Source: Hyunsoonleella aquatilis (GTDB lineage: Bacteria; Bacteroidota; Bacteroidia; Flavobacteriales; Flavobacteriaceae). From it: a stretch of DNA of 64,000 bases. Where the stretch lies: assembly GCF_014270105.1 (NCBI RefSeq), contig NZ_JACNMF010000001.1:124001-188000 (forward strand), read 5' to 3'. Both the position numbers and the translations under genes were made by a program. The first letter of the stretch is position 1; each line of letters starts with the position of its first letter. Below, in pieces: positions 35,710-45,600 of this stretch. The notes under the pieces are model-generated. The model was not told the origin of the DNA, did no database searches, and saw nothing but the letters and a program-made list of their open reading frames with translations.

Positions 35710-37056
35710 ATGCAATCAAAACCGAGATTAAATTTTTGGCAGATTTTTAATATGAATGTCGGTTTTTTAGGCATTCAATATAGTTTTGGATTACAGCAAA
35801 CAGCAGTAAATCCTATCTTCTCTTTTTTAGGGGCAGAGCACGATCAGTTGCCATTGCTAAATTTAGCTGGTCCGGTAACAGGTTTAATAATTCAGCCTAT
35901 CATTGGGGCTATTTCAGATAAAACTTGGTCCCCACGATGGGGAAGACGTAAACCCTTTTTTTTAATTGGTGCATTGCTGGGTAGCTTATGTTTATTTGCC
36001 TTCCCATTTAGTCCGGCATTATGGTTTGCGGTTGGATTGCTATGGATTCTTGATGTGGGAAATAATATGGCAATGGAGCCTTACAGGGCTTTTGTAGGCG
36101 ATAAATTACCAAATAGTCAATTAAGTTTTGGCTACCAGATGCAAAGCCTCTTTGTTGGTGCGGGTATAGTATTGGCAAATGCATCTATTTTTCTTTTTCA
36201 GGACTGGTTTGGAGGTGCAGAACAGGTTGCCGATAGCGTGGAGTCCATACCAAAATGGCTGTACTATTCCTTTTTTATAGGGGCAGTACTGTCTATTTCA
36301 ACCATTCTTTGGTCAGTTTTAAAAACACCTGAAATCCCGCCATCCGAAGAAGAACTAGAAGACATCAAAAAGCATAGAGCCCATGGGCTTGCAGAAAGGG
36401 TAAAAGCACCAATTATTGAAATAATGGAGGCGGTGAAGGATATGCCAAAATTTATTTGGAAACTTTCGGGTGTTTACCTATTTCAATGGTACGCGTTATT
36501 CGTGTATTGGCAATTTATTGCCCCCATGTTTAAGGAAAGTATGGGCTTTGACAGTTCGCAGGCCTTAAGCCAGGCGGCAAAAATGAACACCACCTACAAT
36601 ATTTCAACCATTGTATTTGCATTGGCACTGGTGCCTTTGGCATTAAAATTTGGCGGAAAAAAAGTGTATGTGCTAAGCCTGTTTTTAACGGCAATTGCCA
36701 TGCTGAGTATTCCATATATCCAAGATCCGCTTCTGGTAGTTTTGCCAATGATATTGTTTGGTATAGGTTGGGCCGCAATGATGGGTATTCCGTATTCTAT
36801 GGTGTCTAAAATTGTCCCGCAGGAAAGACGCGGGGTTTATATGGGAATTTTGAATATGATGATTGTAATTCCTATGGGCATCCAAACGTTGACTTTTGGC
36901 CCAATTGTTAAGTATCTGTTGGACAACAGCGCTGTTAATGCTATTTTGTTTGGGGGCATATTTTTTGTTATCGCGGGCGTTTTGGCTTTGCGCTTAAAAC
37001 AGCCAAACTCCACTGGGGAAGAAGATGTTGTTTCCGGGTTTGGTGCCGGACATTAA
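35710..37056 (+). CDS. SLC45/GPH-type MFS sugar transporter
   Basis: This 448-residue inner-membrane carrier has about 12 hydrophobic helices. The loop after helix 2, GAISDKTWSPRWGRRKPF, is the signature shared by SLC45 proteins and plant sucrose-proton symporters. Proton-coupled disaccharide uptake is the likely role. Its gene sits 18 bases before a PfkB kinase gene and just upstream of a GH13 phosphorylase gene. The context points to sucrose, although maltose is possible from sequence alone. Confidence 0.88.
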   Translation: MQSKPRLNFWQIFNMNVGFLGIQYSFGLQQTAVNPIFSFLGAEHDQLPLLNLAGPVTGLIIQPIIGAISDKTWSPRWGRRKPFFLIGALLGSLCLFAFPFSPALWFAVGLLWILDVGNNMAMEPYRAFVGDKLPNSQLSFGYQMQSLFVGAGIVLANASIFLFQDWFGGAEQVADSVESIPKWLYYSFFIGAVLSISTILWSVLKTPEIPPSEEELEDIKKHRAHGLAERVKAPIIEIMEAVKDMPKFIWKLSGVYLFQWYALFVYWQFIAPMFKESMGFDSSQALSQAAKMNTTYNISTIVFALALVPLALKFGGKKVYVLSLFLTAIAMLSIPYIQDPLLVVLPMILFGIGWAAMMGIPYSMVSKIVPQERRGVYMGILNMMIVIPMGIQTLTFGPIVKYLLDNSAVNAILFGGIFFVIAGVLALRLKQPNSTGEEDVVSGFGAGH

Positions 37057-37074
37057 TTACAAAAGAAATTAGTT

Positions 37075-38013
37075 TTGGAAAATTTTAATAAAGACATAGA
37101 TATACTTTGCGTAGGCGAGGTTCTCGTGGATTTCATAGGCCATCAAAAGGATGTGCTTATAGATGACACGCGAGATTATCATAGATATTTAGGTGGGTCT
37201 CCAACCAATGTGGCAATGAATTCGGCCAGATTGGGCTTAAATGCAACTTTGGTGTCCACTGTAGGTGATGACGGCTTGGGGAGCTACATTTTTAAAAGGC
37301 TTTCAGAAGTAGGTGTAAATATAGATTATATTGATAAGCTTAAAGACAAAAGCACAAGTGTGATACTGGTTTCGAGGTCTAAAGGCACACCGGATTTTAT
37401 TCCTTTCCGTCAGGCAGACCAGCATATTTCAGAAAGTCAAATTTCTAAGGAAATGCTTTCTAAAACCAAAATTTTTCACACCACGTGTTTTGCGTTAAGT
37501 AAAAACCCTGCACAATCCACAATTTTGAAAAAGGCAGAAGAAGCCTTTAAGCAAGGGTGTACTCTAAGTGTAGATTTAAATTACTCCAGAAAGCTTTGGG
37601 ACAGTCAGGAAGAGGCTTTAAGGGTCATAAAGGCATACTGCAAGTTTAGTCCTTTAATAAAAATTAGTGAGGATGATATGTTGCGCCTATTTGAAAAAGA
37701 ACTACAACATGATGAAATATTCAATTTCTTTCACAATGAAGGGGTTGAAACTGTTTGTTTAACCTTGGGCAGCAAAGGGGTTAAATTGTCACAAAAAAAC
37801 AAGGCACTCATTGAAATGCCGGCTGTAAAGGTGGAAAACGTAATTGATACCACTGGTGCGGGTGATGCATTTTGGTCGGGATTCCTGTTTGCATATATCA
37901 AGGATAAACCTATTGAAAAATGCCTGGAAGTAGCTTTGCAATTGGCAGCTTTAAAGCTCCAAAATGTCGGTAGATTGCCTGATAACATAAGCATATTGTC
38001 TGAACTTTTATAA
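37075..38013 (+). CDS. PfkB-family carbohydrate kinase, probable fructokinase
   Basis: This 312-residue kinase of the ribokinase/PfkB family starts with a TTG at 37075, as no ATG fits before the conserved VGEVLVDFIG. The GG motif region (YHRYLGGSPTNVAMN) and the C-terminal signature DTTGAGDAFWSGF, with the catalytic Asp in GAGD, are intact. Phosphorylation of fructose to fructose-6-phosphate is inferred from the neighbouring sucrose phosphorylase, whose products are glucose-1-phosphate and fructose. It lies 6 bases before that gene. Confidence 0.9.
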   Translation: MENFNKDIDILCVGEVLVDFIGHQKDVLIDDTRDYHRYLGGSPTNVAMNSARLGLNATLVSTVGDDGLGSYIFKRLSEVGVNIDYIDKLKDKSTSVILVSRSKGTPDFIPFRQADQHISESQISKEMLSKTKIFHTTCFALSKNPAQSTILKKAEEAFKQGCTLSVDLNYSRKLWDSQEEALRVIKAYCKFSPLIKISEDDMLRLFEKELQHDEIFNFFHNEGVETVCLTLGSKGVKLSQKNKALIEMPAVKVENVIDTTGAGDAFWSGFLFAYIKDKPIEKCLEVALQLAALKLQNVGRLPDNISILSELL

Positions 38014-38019
38014 TATATA

Positions 38020-39585
38020 ATGATGTCAACAAATTCTAATATTACAAACGGCGTTATGCTTAATGCATATCCGGATAGTATTGGCAGTACATTAAGCGAT
38101 ACCATTAGTATCCTTCAAAGGCCTGAGTTTAAAGATGTATTTTCATTGTTTTATATACTGCCAACATTTTTTAATAGTGATTTAGACAGGGGGTTTTCAA
38201 TAATAGATTACAATCTTAATGAAGAATTAGTTTCAAAAAACGACTTAGAAGCATTAGACGCACTGAATATTCAATTAAAGCTTGATATCGTCCTAAATCA
38301 TTTATCAGTGGCTTCTCCTCAGTTTAGGGATTTGCTTAAACATGGAGGGCAATCAAAATATAGAGACTTTTTTATCAATTGGAATAGTTTTTGGGAAGGC
38401 CATGGCACAATGGGGGACGATGGTATTATCAAGCCAAAAAAGGAATTTCTTGATAAATTATTCATGCGTAAAGCAGGATTGCCAATTTTAAAGGTGCCTT
38501 TCCCCGACGGCACTGAAAAACCCTATTGGAATACCTTTTATCAGAAAGTGAACGAGGACAAAAGCTTTTTGGGCCAAATGGATGTCAATGCCAAGTCTGA
38601 ACTGGTATGGGATTTTTACGAGGAAACCTTGCAAAAAGTAAGTAGCTACGGGTGCAAGATATTGCGCTTGGATGCTTTTGCTTATTTGCACAAGGCTAAC
38701 GGGGCTTCAAACTTCTTTAATAAACCGGGAACTTGGCAATATTTAGAGCGCATTAAAAAAATTGCAGACAAAAACGGTTTAACGCTTTTACCTGAGATTC
38801 ACGCAGAATATGGTTCGTTTCTGCATGATGAGGTGGCCCAAAAAGGGTACAGGATATATGACTTTTTCCTACCTGGGTTAATGATCCACACCATTGAGAA
38901 AAAGGATAGTACGGCGTTAATAAAATGGGCTAATGAAATTATTGCCAAAGGCTATAAAACTGTAAATATGTTGGGCTGTCATGATGGTATTCCAGTTTTG
39001 GACTTAAAGGGAAAGGACGTGGACGGAGATTATCACAAAGGATTGCTTGCAGATAGTGATATTGAGGATATCATGGACATCATTATTGAGCGAGGCGGCA
39101 GGGTTAAGAACCTATATGGGTCTGATGGTAAGAAAATATCGTACTACCAAGTTAATGCCACATTTTTTAGTGCTTTAGGAGAAGACGAAAAAAAACTGTT
39201 GCTCGCCAGAGCTATCCAAATGTTTATGCCTGGGGTACCACAAGTTTGGTATCTGGATGTGTTTGCAGGAAGAAATGATTATGAGGCGGCCGATAAAGCC
39301 GGTAGTGGCGGACATAAGGAAATTAATAGAACAATACTGTCCTTAAAGGATATTGAAGAAGGTCTTAAAACCGACATTGTATTGAATCAACTTGAGTTAA
39401 TGCGAATTAGAAATACGCACAACGCATTTTCGGGAACCGTAAAAACGCGAACAAATTCCAACAAAAAAGTGGAAATTATTTGGGAACATGGTACCGACTT
39501 TGCCATTTTAAAGGCAGATCTCGCAACCTGTAGTTTCAAGATAAACTATAATGAATCTAATGCCTCTAGAGTACTGACTTTTTGA
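38020..39585 (+). CDS. GH13 sucrose phosphorylase-like enzyme
   Basis: This 521-residue cytoplasmic glycoside hydrolase family 13 protein most resembles the sucrose phosphorylase subfamily (GH13_18). That enzyme converts sucrose and phosphate to glucose-1-phosphate and fructose. The catalytic residues are visible: nucleophile Asp218 (LRLDAFAY), acid/base Glu259 (LLPEIHAEYG) and Asp322 (LGCHDGIP). The N-terminal LDIVLNHLSV carries the conserved DxxxNH. No signal peptide is present. Related subfamily members act on glucosylglycerate or sucrose-6-phosphate, so substrate specificity is inferred from the kinase, transporter and regulator next to it. Two in-frame ATGs begin the gene. Confidence 0.87.
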   Translation: MMSTNSNITNGVMLNAYPDSIGSTLSDTISILQRPEFKDVFSLFYILPTFFNSDLDRGFSIIDYNLNEELVSKNDLEALDALNIQLKLDIVLNHLSVASPQFRDLLKHGGQSKYRDFFINWNSFWEGHGTMGDDGIIKPKKEFLDKLFMRKAGLPILKVPFPDGTEKPYWNTFYQKVNEDKSFLGQMDVNAKSELVWDFYEETLQKVSSYGCKILRLDAFAYLHKANGASNFFNKPGTWQYLERIKKIADKNGLTLLPEIHAEYGSFLHDEVAQKGYRIYDFFLPGLMIHTIEKKDSTALIKWANEIIAKGYKTVNMLGCHDGIPVLDLKGKDVDGDYHKGLLADSDIEDIMDIIIERGGRVKNLYGSDGKKISYYQVNATFFSALGEDEKKLLLARAIQMFMPGVPQVWYLDVFAGRNDYEAADKAGSGGHKEINRTILSLKDIEEGLKTDIVLNQLELMRIRNTHNAFSGTVKTRTNSNKKVEIIWEHGTDFAILKADLATCSFKINYNESNASRVLTF

Positions 39586-39693
39586 TTGTCGATTTTTTAA
39601 TAGTTGCTGGCTGGACAATAAAATGAAATACGAAGTTTTTGTCTGCCAACTGAAATTGTTTTAAGAAGCATCAATTTCCTAAAAGAATAGGTA

Positions 39694-39720
39694 TTTTACT
39701 TCTAAGGATTGTTATATTTG
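39694..39720 (+). promoter_or_regulatory. Promoter of maeB
   Basis: TATATTTG at 39713-39720 matches TAnnTTTG and lies 19 bases before the start codon. A weak TTTT/TTTA stands in for the -33 TTTG. Confidence 0.5.
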
Positions 39721-39739
39721 GGTTTCTAAAAAAGTTACA

Positions 39740-42034
39740 ATGAGCGAAGAGAGCAAACGTAGAGAGGCCCTGATATATCACGCAAAGCCGGTTCCCGGTA
39801 AAATTAAAGTTGTTCCTACAAAAAAATATTCGAGTCAGAGGGATTTATCCCTAGCCTATTCGCCAGGTGTGGCGGAGCCTTGCTTAGAGATCGAGAAAGA
39901 CAAGAACAACGCTTATCGCTATACGGCGAAAGGCAATTTGGTGGCTGTAATTTCAAATGGAACGGCCGTTTTAGGTCTTGGAGATATAGGGCCAGAAGCC
40001 TCTAAACCAGTAATGGAAGGTAAAGGTTTGCTCTTTAAAATCTTTGCAGATATTGATGTATTTGACATTGAAGTTGACACTAAAAATGTTGATGAATTTA
40101 TTAATACTGTAAAAAACATTGCACCCACTTTTGGGGGCATCAACCTAGAGGATATCAAGGCACCAGAGGCTTTTGAAATAGAAAGGCGTTTAAAGGCCGA
40201 ATTGGATATTCCGGTAATGCACGACGACCAGCATGGTACGGCAATTATATCAGCAGCAGCCCTAATTAACGCATTGGAGCTTGCCAAGAAAAAAATCGAA
40301 GACGTAAAAATAGTGATTAGCGGTGCTGGTGCGGCGGCAATTTCTTGTTCTCGATTGTACCAGTCCTGCGGTGCCAAACGGAAAAATATGGTGATGCTGG
40401 ACAGTAAGGGTGTTATTAGAAATGACAGGGAAAATCTATCTTCTCAAAAGGCTGAATTTTCTACGCATCGCAAAATCGATACCCTAGATGAAGCCATGAA
40501 GGATGCAGATGTATTCATCGGTTTGTCTATGGCGGATATCGTTACTCCGGACATGTTGAAGGTAATGGCAAAAGACCCTATCGTATTTGCAATGGCCAAT
40601 CCCGATCCTGAAATTAAGTATCAATTAGCAGTGGATACTAGGGACGACATTATTATGGCAACTGGCAGAAGTGACCATCCTAACCAAGTAAATAATGTGT
40701 TGGGCTTCCCTTTTATATTTAGAGGGGCGTTGGATGTTCGTGCCACCTCCATAAATGAGGAAATGAAAATGGCAGCGGTAAAAGCTTTGGCAAAACTTGC
40801 GAAAGAGCCCGTACCGGAGCAGGTAAACGTAGCTTATGGGCAAACCCGTTTGGCTTTTGGGAGAAATTATATCATTCCTAAACCTTTTGATCCCAGATTG
40901 ATTGCCGAAATTCCTCCAGCGGTTGCAAAAGCCGCAATAGAAAGTGGTGTGGCCCAGGGAACCATTGAAAATTGGGAAAAATACAAAGATAGTCTTAGAG
41001 AGCGTTTAGGGTCTGATAATAAATTGGTGAGGCTGCTTTTAAGCCGTGCCAAACTAAACCCAAAACGTGTAGTTTTTGCGGAGGCCGATCAACTAGCGGT
41101 CTTAAAAGCTGCTCAAATAGCTTACGAAGAAGGCATTGCTATCCCCATTTTATTGGGTCGAAAGGAAACCATTCGGGCACTCATGGATGAGATTGAGTTT
41201 GAAGGCGATATCACGATTATCGACCCGAAAACTGAAGAGGAGAACGAGCGCAAGGATCGCTATGGTCGCATATATTGGGAACAAAGAAAACGAAGAGGTG
41301 TTACCCTGTATTCAGCAAAACGCTTAATGCGAGAGCGCAACTACTTTGCTGCAATGATGGTAAACGAAGGGGATGCCGATGCCCTGATTTCAGGGTATTC
41401 CAGAAGTTATCCAGTAGTTTTAAAACCTATGTTGGAGCTGATTGGTATGGCAAAGGGAGCTACCAAAGTAGCCACTACCAATGTGATGATGACCCGAAGA
41501 GGACCACTGTTTTTAAGCGATACCTCTATCAATATTGATCCGGATGCCAAGGATTTGGCAAAAATCGCCATTATGACTTCAAAAGTAATCGAGAATTTTG
41601 GGTTTGAGCCTGTAATGGCAATGACTTCCTATTCTAATTTTGGATCATCAGGTAACGAAAAGGCTTCCAAAGTAAGAGAGGCCGTAAGCATGCTGCACCG
41701 ACATTATCCTGATATGGTTGTGGATGGTGAGCTTCAAACTGATTTCGCCCTAAATGATGAAATGCTACGCGACCAATTCCCCTTTTCAAAATTAGTAGGA
41801 CGAAAAGTGAACGGACTTATTTTTCCAAATCTTGACGCTGCGAACATCACGTATAAATTGCTTAAGGAATTGAATGAGGCCGATTCCATTGGGCCAATTA
41901 TGATGGGCATGCGCAAACCCGTACATATTCTTCAATTGGACGCCAGTGTGGATGAAATTGTCAATATGACCGCCATTGCAGTCATCGATGCACAAAACAA
42001 GGAGTTATGGGAGTTGGAAAAAGATATTTCATAA
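39740..42034 (+). CDS. maeB: NADP-type malic enzyme with phosphotransacetylase-like domain
   Basis: This 764-residue MaeB-type enzyme decarboxylates malate to pyruvate. The malic enzyme part (about 1-430) shows the family patterns SLAYSPGVAEPCLEI, MHDDQHGTAIISAAAL and the NAD(P)-binding IVISGAGAAAIS. The C-terminal part (about 430-764) is the phosphotransacetylase-like domain (RVVFAEADQLAVLKAAQ, SGYSRSYPVVLKPML) that makes up MaeB proteins and binds acetyl-CoA as an allosteric effector. It is followed by ruvA and sprA, an order I recall from other Flavobacteriaceae. Confidence 0.95.
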   Translation: MSEESKRREALIYHAKPVPGKIKVVPTKKYSSQRDLSLAYSPGVAEPCLEIEKDKNNAYRYTAKGNLVAVISNGTAVLGLGDIGPEASKPVMEGKGLLFKIFADIDVFDIEVDTKNVDEFINTVKNIAPTFGGINLEDIKAPEAFEIERRLKAELDIPVMHDDQHGTAIISAAALINALELAKKKIEDVKIVISGAGAAAISCSRLYQSCGAKRKNMVMLDSKGVIRNDRENLSSQKAEFSTHRKIDTLDEAMKDADVFIGLSMADIVTPDMLKVMAKDPIVFAMANPDPEIKYQLAVDTRDDIIMATGRSDHPNQVNNVLGFPFIFRGALDVRATSINEEMKMAAVKALAKLAKEPVPEQVNVAYGQTRLAFGRNYIIPKPFDPRLIAEIPPAVAKAAIESGVAQGTIENWEKYKDSLRERLGSDNKLVRLLLSRAKLNPKRVVFAEADQLAVLKAAQIAYEEGIAIPILLGRKETIRALMDEIEFEGDITIIDPKTEEENERKDRYGRIYWEQRKRRGVTLYSAKRLMRERNYFAAMMVNEGDADALISGYSRSYPVVLKPMLELIGMAKGATKVATTNVMMTRRGPLFLSDTSINIDPDAKDLAKIAIMTSKVIENFGFEPVMAMTSYSNFGSSGNEKASKVREAVSMLHRHYPDMVVDGELQTDFALNDEMLRDQFPFSKLVGRKVNGLIFPNLDAANITYKLLKELNEADSIGPIMMGMRKPVHILQLDASVDEIVNMTAIAVIDAQNKELWELEKDIS

Positions 42035-42036
42035 GC

Positions 42037-42066
42037 TTTGAAACGTAAATAATTTCATTACATTTG
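42037..42066 (+). promoter_or_regulatory. Promoter of ruvA-sprA
   Basis: TTTG at 42037-42040 and TACATTTG at 42059-42066 are 18 bases apart, a strong match to the Bacteroidota consensus, 23 bases before the ruvA start codon. Confidence 0.7.
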
Positions 42067-42089
42067 GCAGTTTAAGAGGGATTTTCTAA

Positions 42090-42671
42090 ATGATTACGCA
42101 CATACAAGGGAAACTTATTGAAAAGAATCCAACAGATGTAGTGATAGACTGCAATGGCGTAGGCTATCTGTTAAATATTTCTCTTCACACTTTTTCTCAA
42201 ATTCCCGATAAGGAATCTCTAAAGTTGTACACCCATCTTCAGGTAAAAGAAGACTCCCATACGTTATTCGGGTTTTCGTCTTTGGCGGAACGTGAAATTT
42301 TTAGATTGTTGATTTCCGTAAGCGGTATTGGAGCAAGTACGGCTCGTACTATGCTGTCTTCCCTGACCCCAAAGCAGGTGCGCGAAGGTATTGCCTCTGG
42401 TGATGTGGCTTTAATCCAATCGATAAAGGGTATCGGAGCCAAAACGGCGCAACGCGTGATTATCGACCTAAAAGATAAGATTTTAAAGATTTATGATATA
42501 GACGAAGTTTCGGTTTCAAAGGACAATACCAACAAGAATGAAGCGTTATCTGCTTTAGAAGTTCTTGGTTTTTCAAAAAAGCAGGCTGAACGTGTTGTGG
42601 ATAAAATTATCGTTTCGCAACCGGAAGCTAATGTAGAGACCATTATAAAACAAGCCTTAAAAAATTTATAA
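42090..42671 (+). CDS. ruvA: Holliday junction DNA helicase subunit RuvA
   Basis: This 193-residue protein binds Holliday junctions and recruits RuvB (encoded at 26534). The N-terminal OB-fold (MITHIQGKLIEKNPTDVVID) is followed by two helix-hairpin-helix motifs (LLISVSGIGASTARTML and LIQSIKGIGAKTAQRVI). The C-terminal RuvB-binding domain (EALSALEVLGFSKKQAERVV) completes it. Length is normal. The ruvA and ruvB genes are separated by about 15 kb. It ends 6 bases before sprA and is probably co-transcribed with it. Confidence 0.97.
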   Translation: MITHIQGKLIEKNPTDVVIDCNGVGYLLNISLHTFSQIPDKESLKLYTHLQVKEDSHTLFGFSSLAEREIFRLLISVSGIGASTARTMLSSLTPKQVREGIASGDVALIQSIKGIGAKTAQRVIIDLKDKILKIYDIDEVSVSKDNTNKNEALSALEVLGFSKKQAERVVDKIIVSQPEANVETIIKQALKNL

Positions 42672-42677
42672 ACGATT

Positions 42678-45600
42678 TTGACTATAACTACCCAAAGCTA
42701 TAACCAACCCGTCCTAAAAATTGTTGCCCTCTTTGCCCTACTGCTTTTATCAGTGTCTGCATGGGCGCAACAACCTGTTCAGGATTCCACGAAAACCGGG
42801 TTTAGCTTAGGAGAAATAAAAACCGCGCGACCAAATAGTATCGAGTCTAAATACACCTACGACCCTGTTACCGACCGCTATATTTATACTGAAAAAATAG
42901 GCGATTTTAATATCAATTACCCTATTATCCTGACCCCAAAGGAATATCAGGATTTAGTGGCCAAAGAGAATCTTCGGAATTATTACAAGGAAAAAATTGA
43001 TGCCTTTGATGGTAAAAAAGAAGGTTCGGACGAGAAGCGTAAAAACCTTTTACCAGAATTCTATGTAAATTCTGGGTTTTTCGAAACACTTTTCGGTGGA
43101 AACACCATTGAGGTGGTACCCCAGGGTTCTGTGGAAATGGATTTAGGAATTCTGTTTTCTAGACAGGACAACCCAACCTTTTCACCACGAAACCGAAGTA
43201 ATTTCACTTTTGATTTTGACCAAAGGATTAGCCTTAGCTTATTAGGAAAAGTAGGGACACGTTTGCAAGTAACGGCAAATTATGACACGCAGTCCACGTT
43301 CGATTTTCAGAATTTGGTAAAACTAGAATATACGCCCACGGAAGATGATATCATCCAAAAAATTGAAATAGGAAACGTTAACATGCCTTTAAACAGTTCA
43401 TTGATCACAGGAGCACAAAGTTTATTTGGGGTGAAGGCTCAGTTACAATTTGGACGAACTACATTTACTGGGGTGTTTTCAGAGCAACGTTCTCAGGCCA
43501 ATACGGTAGTAGCTCAAGGTGGTGGTACACTAGAAGAATTCGATTTTTTTATTAGGGATTATGACGAAAATAGGCACTTTTTCCTAGCGCATTATTTTAG
43601 GGACCAATACGATATTGCTTTAAGACAATATCCATTTTTGGATAACCGAGGTTTACAAATTACGAGGCTCGAAGTATACATCACAAATAGGAGTAACAGA
43701 ACGGATAATGTGAGGAATGTAGTAGCGATTCAGGATTTGGGGGAATCGTTTTACAACCCAGGAAATCCTGATACGGATAATATATTTTTAGATCCAATTC
43801 CAGCAAATTTCATCAATACTCCAGACAATTTTTCCAATAACGTGAATGCCTTTCCGGATAATGGCAATAATGATTTTGACCCGACTGCCATTGGAACGAC
43901 TTCGATATTAACCGAGGCCATTCGCGATATTGCCACTGCTCAAAATGGATTTGGTGTTTTGTCCAACGATGTTAACGAGGGCTCAGATTATGGGAAAATC
44001 GAAAATGCAAGAAAGTTAATCAACGGTCAGGAATATACTTTTAGCCCGGAGTTGGGTTATATTTCTTTGAATCAACGCCTTAACGCCGATGAGGTACTGG
44101 CGGTGGCCTTCCAATATACAGTTAATGGGCAAGTGTATCAGGTCGGGGAATTTGCAAACGATGGTATCAACCCAAATGAAGTAGAGCAAAATAATCAGGG
44201 ACAGGTCACCAATGTTACCAATAAGGCCTTGGTGCTTAAGATGCTAAAAAGTAGCGTCACCAATGTAAGGCAACCGATTTGGGACCTGATGATGAAAAAC
44301 ATTTATGATACAGGGGCTTTTAATTTGAGTCAGGAAGATTTTAGGTTGAATATTTTTTATAATGAAGCGTCACCTTTAAACTTCATTAAGCCTGTTGAAG
44401 GCTCATCATTTCCGATTTTTGATAACCATACACCGGGCGATCCCAATGATGATAGGGAAATTGTAGAAACGCCACTTCTGCGGATTTTCAATTTGGACAA
44501 ACTGAACTTCAACAACGACCCCCAAGGCAATGGCGATGGGTTCTTTGATTTTGTACCTGGCATTACCGTGCAACCCCAAACCGGTAAAATCATATTTACA
44601 AAAGTGGAGCCATTCGGACGTTACTTATTTGATCTTTTGGACAGCGATGGTAACTCGAACAATAATGACGTGGATTACCAGGCGGATGTTTATACCGATG
44701 CCAATCAGGAAAAGTACGTTTACGATATTTTATATAAGCAAACCAAAACGGCTGCCTTGGAAGATGCCGATAAGAATAAATTCCGAATAAAAGGGCGTTA
44801 TAAAGGTTCGGCCGGTGATGGGATTCCTATTGGCGCATTCAATGTACCTCGCGGTTCCGTAAGAGTAACTGCCGGTGGACGTGTTTTGGTAGAAGGCGTG
44901 GATTATACGGTGAATTATCAATTGGGTCGTGTTCAGATCTTGGACGAAGCCCTCAAAGCTTCAAACACACCCATTCAGGTTTCTACAGAAAATAATGCCG
45001 TGTTTGGGCAACAGACCCGTCGATTTACTGGGTTAAATGTGGAACACAAATTCAATGACAATTTTGTGATTGCGGGTACCCTTTTAAACCTAAATGAACG
45101 GCCGATAACTCAGAAGGCGAATTTTGGTTCCGAGCCAATAAATAATACCATTTTCGGATTCAATGGAAACTATTCTACTGAAGTACCATTTTTAACTAGG
45201 ATGGTTAACAAATTGCCTAATATAGATACGGATGTGCCCTCCAATATTTCCTTAAGAGGTGAATTTGCGTATCTGTTGCCAGGAGCCCCAAAGGGCACCA
45301 ATCTGAATGGAGAAGCAACCTCCTATATCGACGATTTTGAAGGCACCCAAAATGCTATCGATTTAAGGGCGCAACAATCGTGGTTTCTGTCTAGTAGGCC
45401 TGTGGACATAGATGGAAATGGAAATGATAATGAAATTGAAGACCGAGCAGGTATTGCAAATGGCTACGGAAGGGCATTTTTAAACTGGTACAGTATTGAC
45501 CCAATTTTTTATAGTTCCAGAAGGCCTGATGGTATTTCCGATGGAGACCTGTCCAGTTTATATACTAGTCGGGTATTTATTAATGAACTGTTTCCGCAAC

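Noticed and set aside
39919-40377. A 152-codon minus-strand open frame inside maeB
   Set aside because: It lies wholly opposite the malic enzyme catalytic domain and shows no recognisable protein features.
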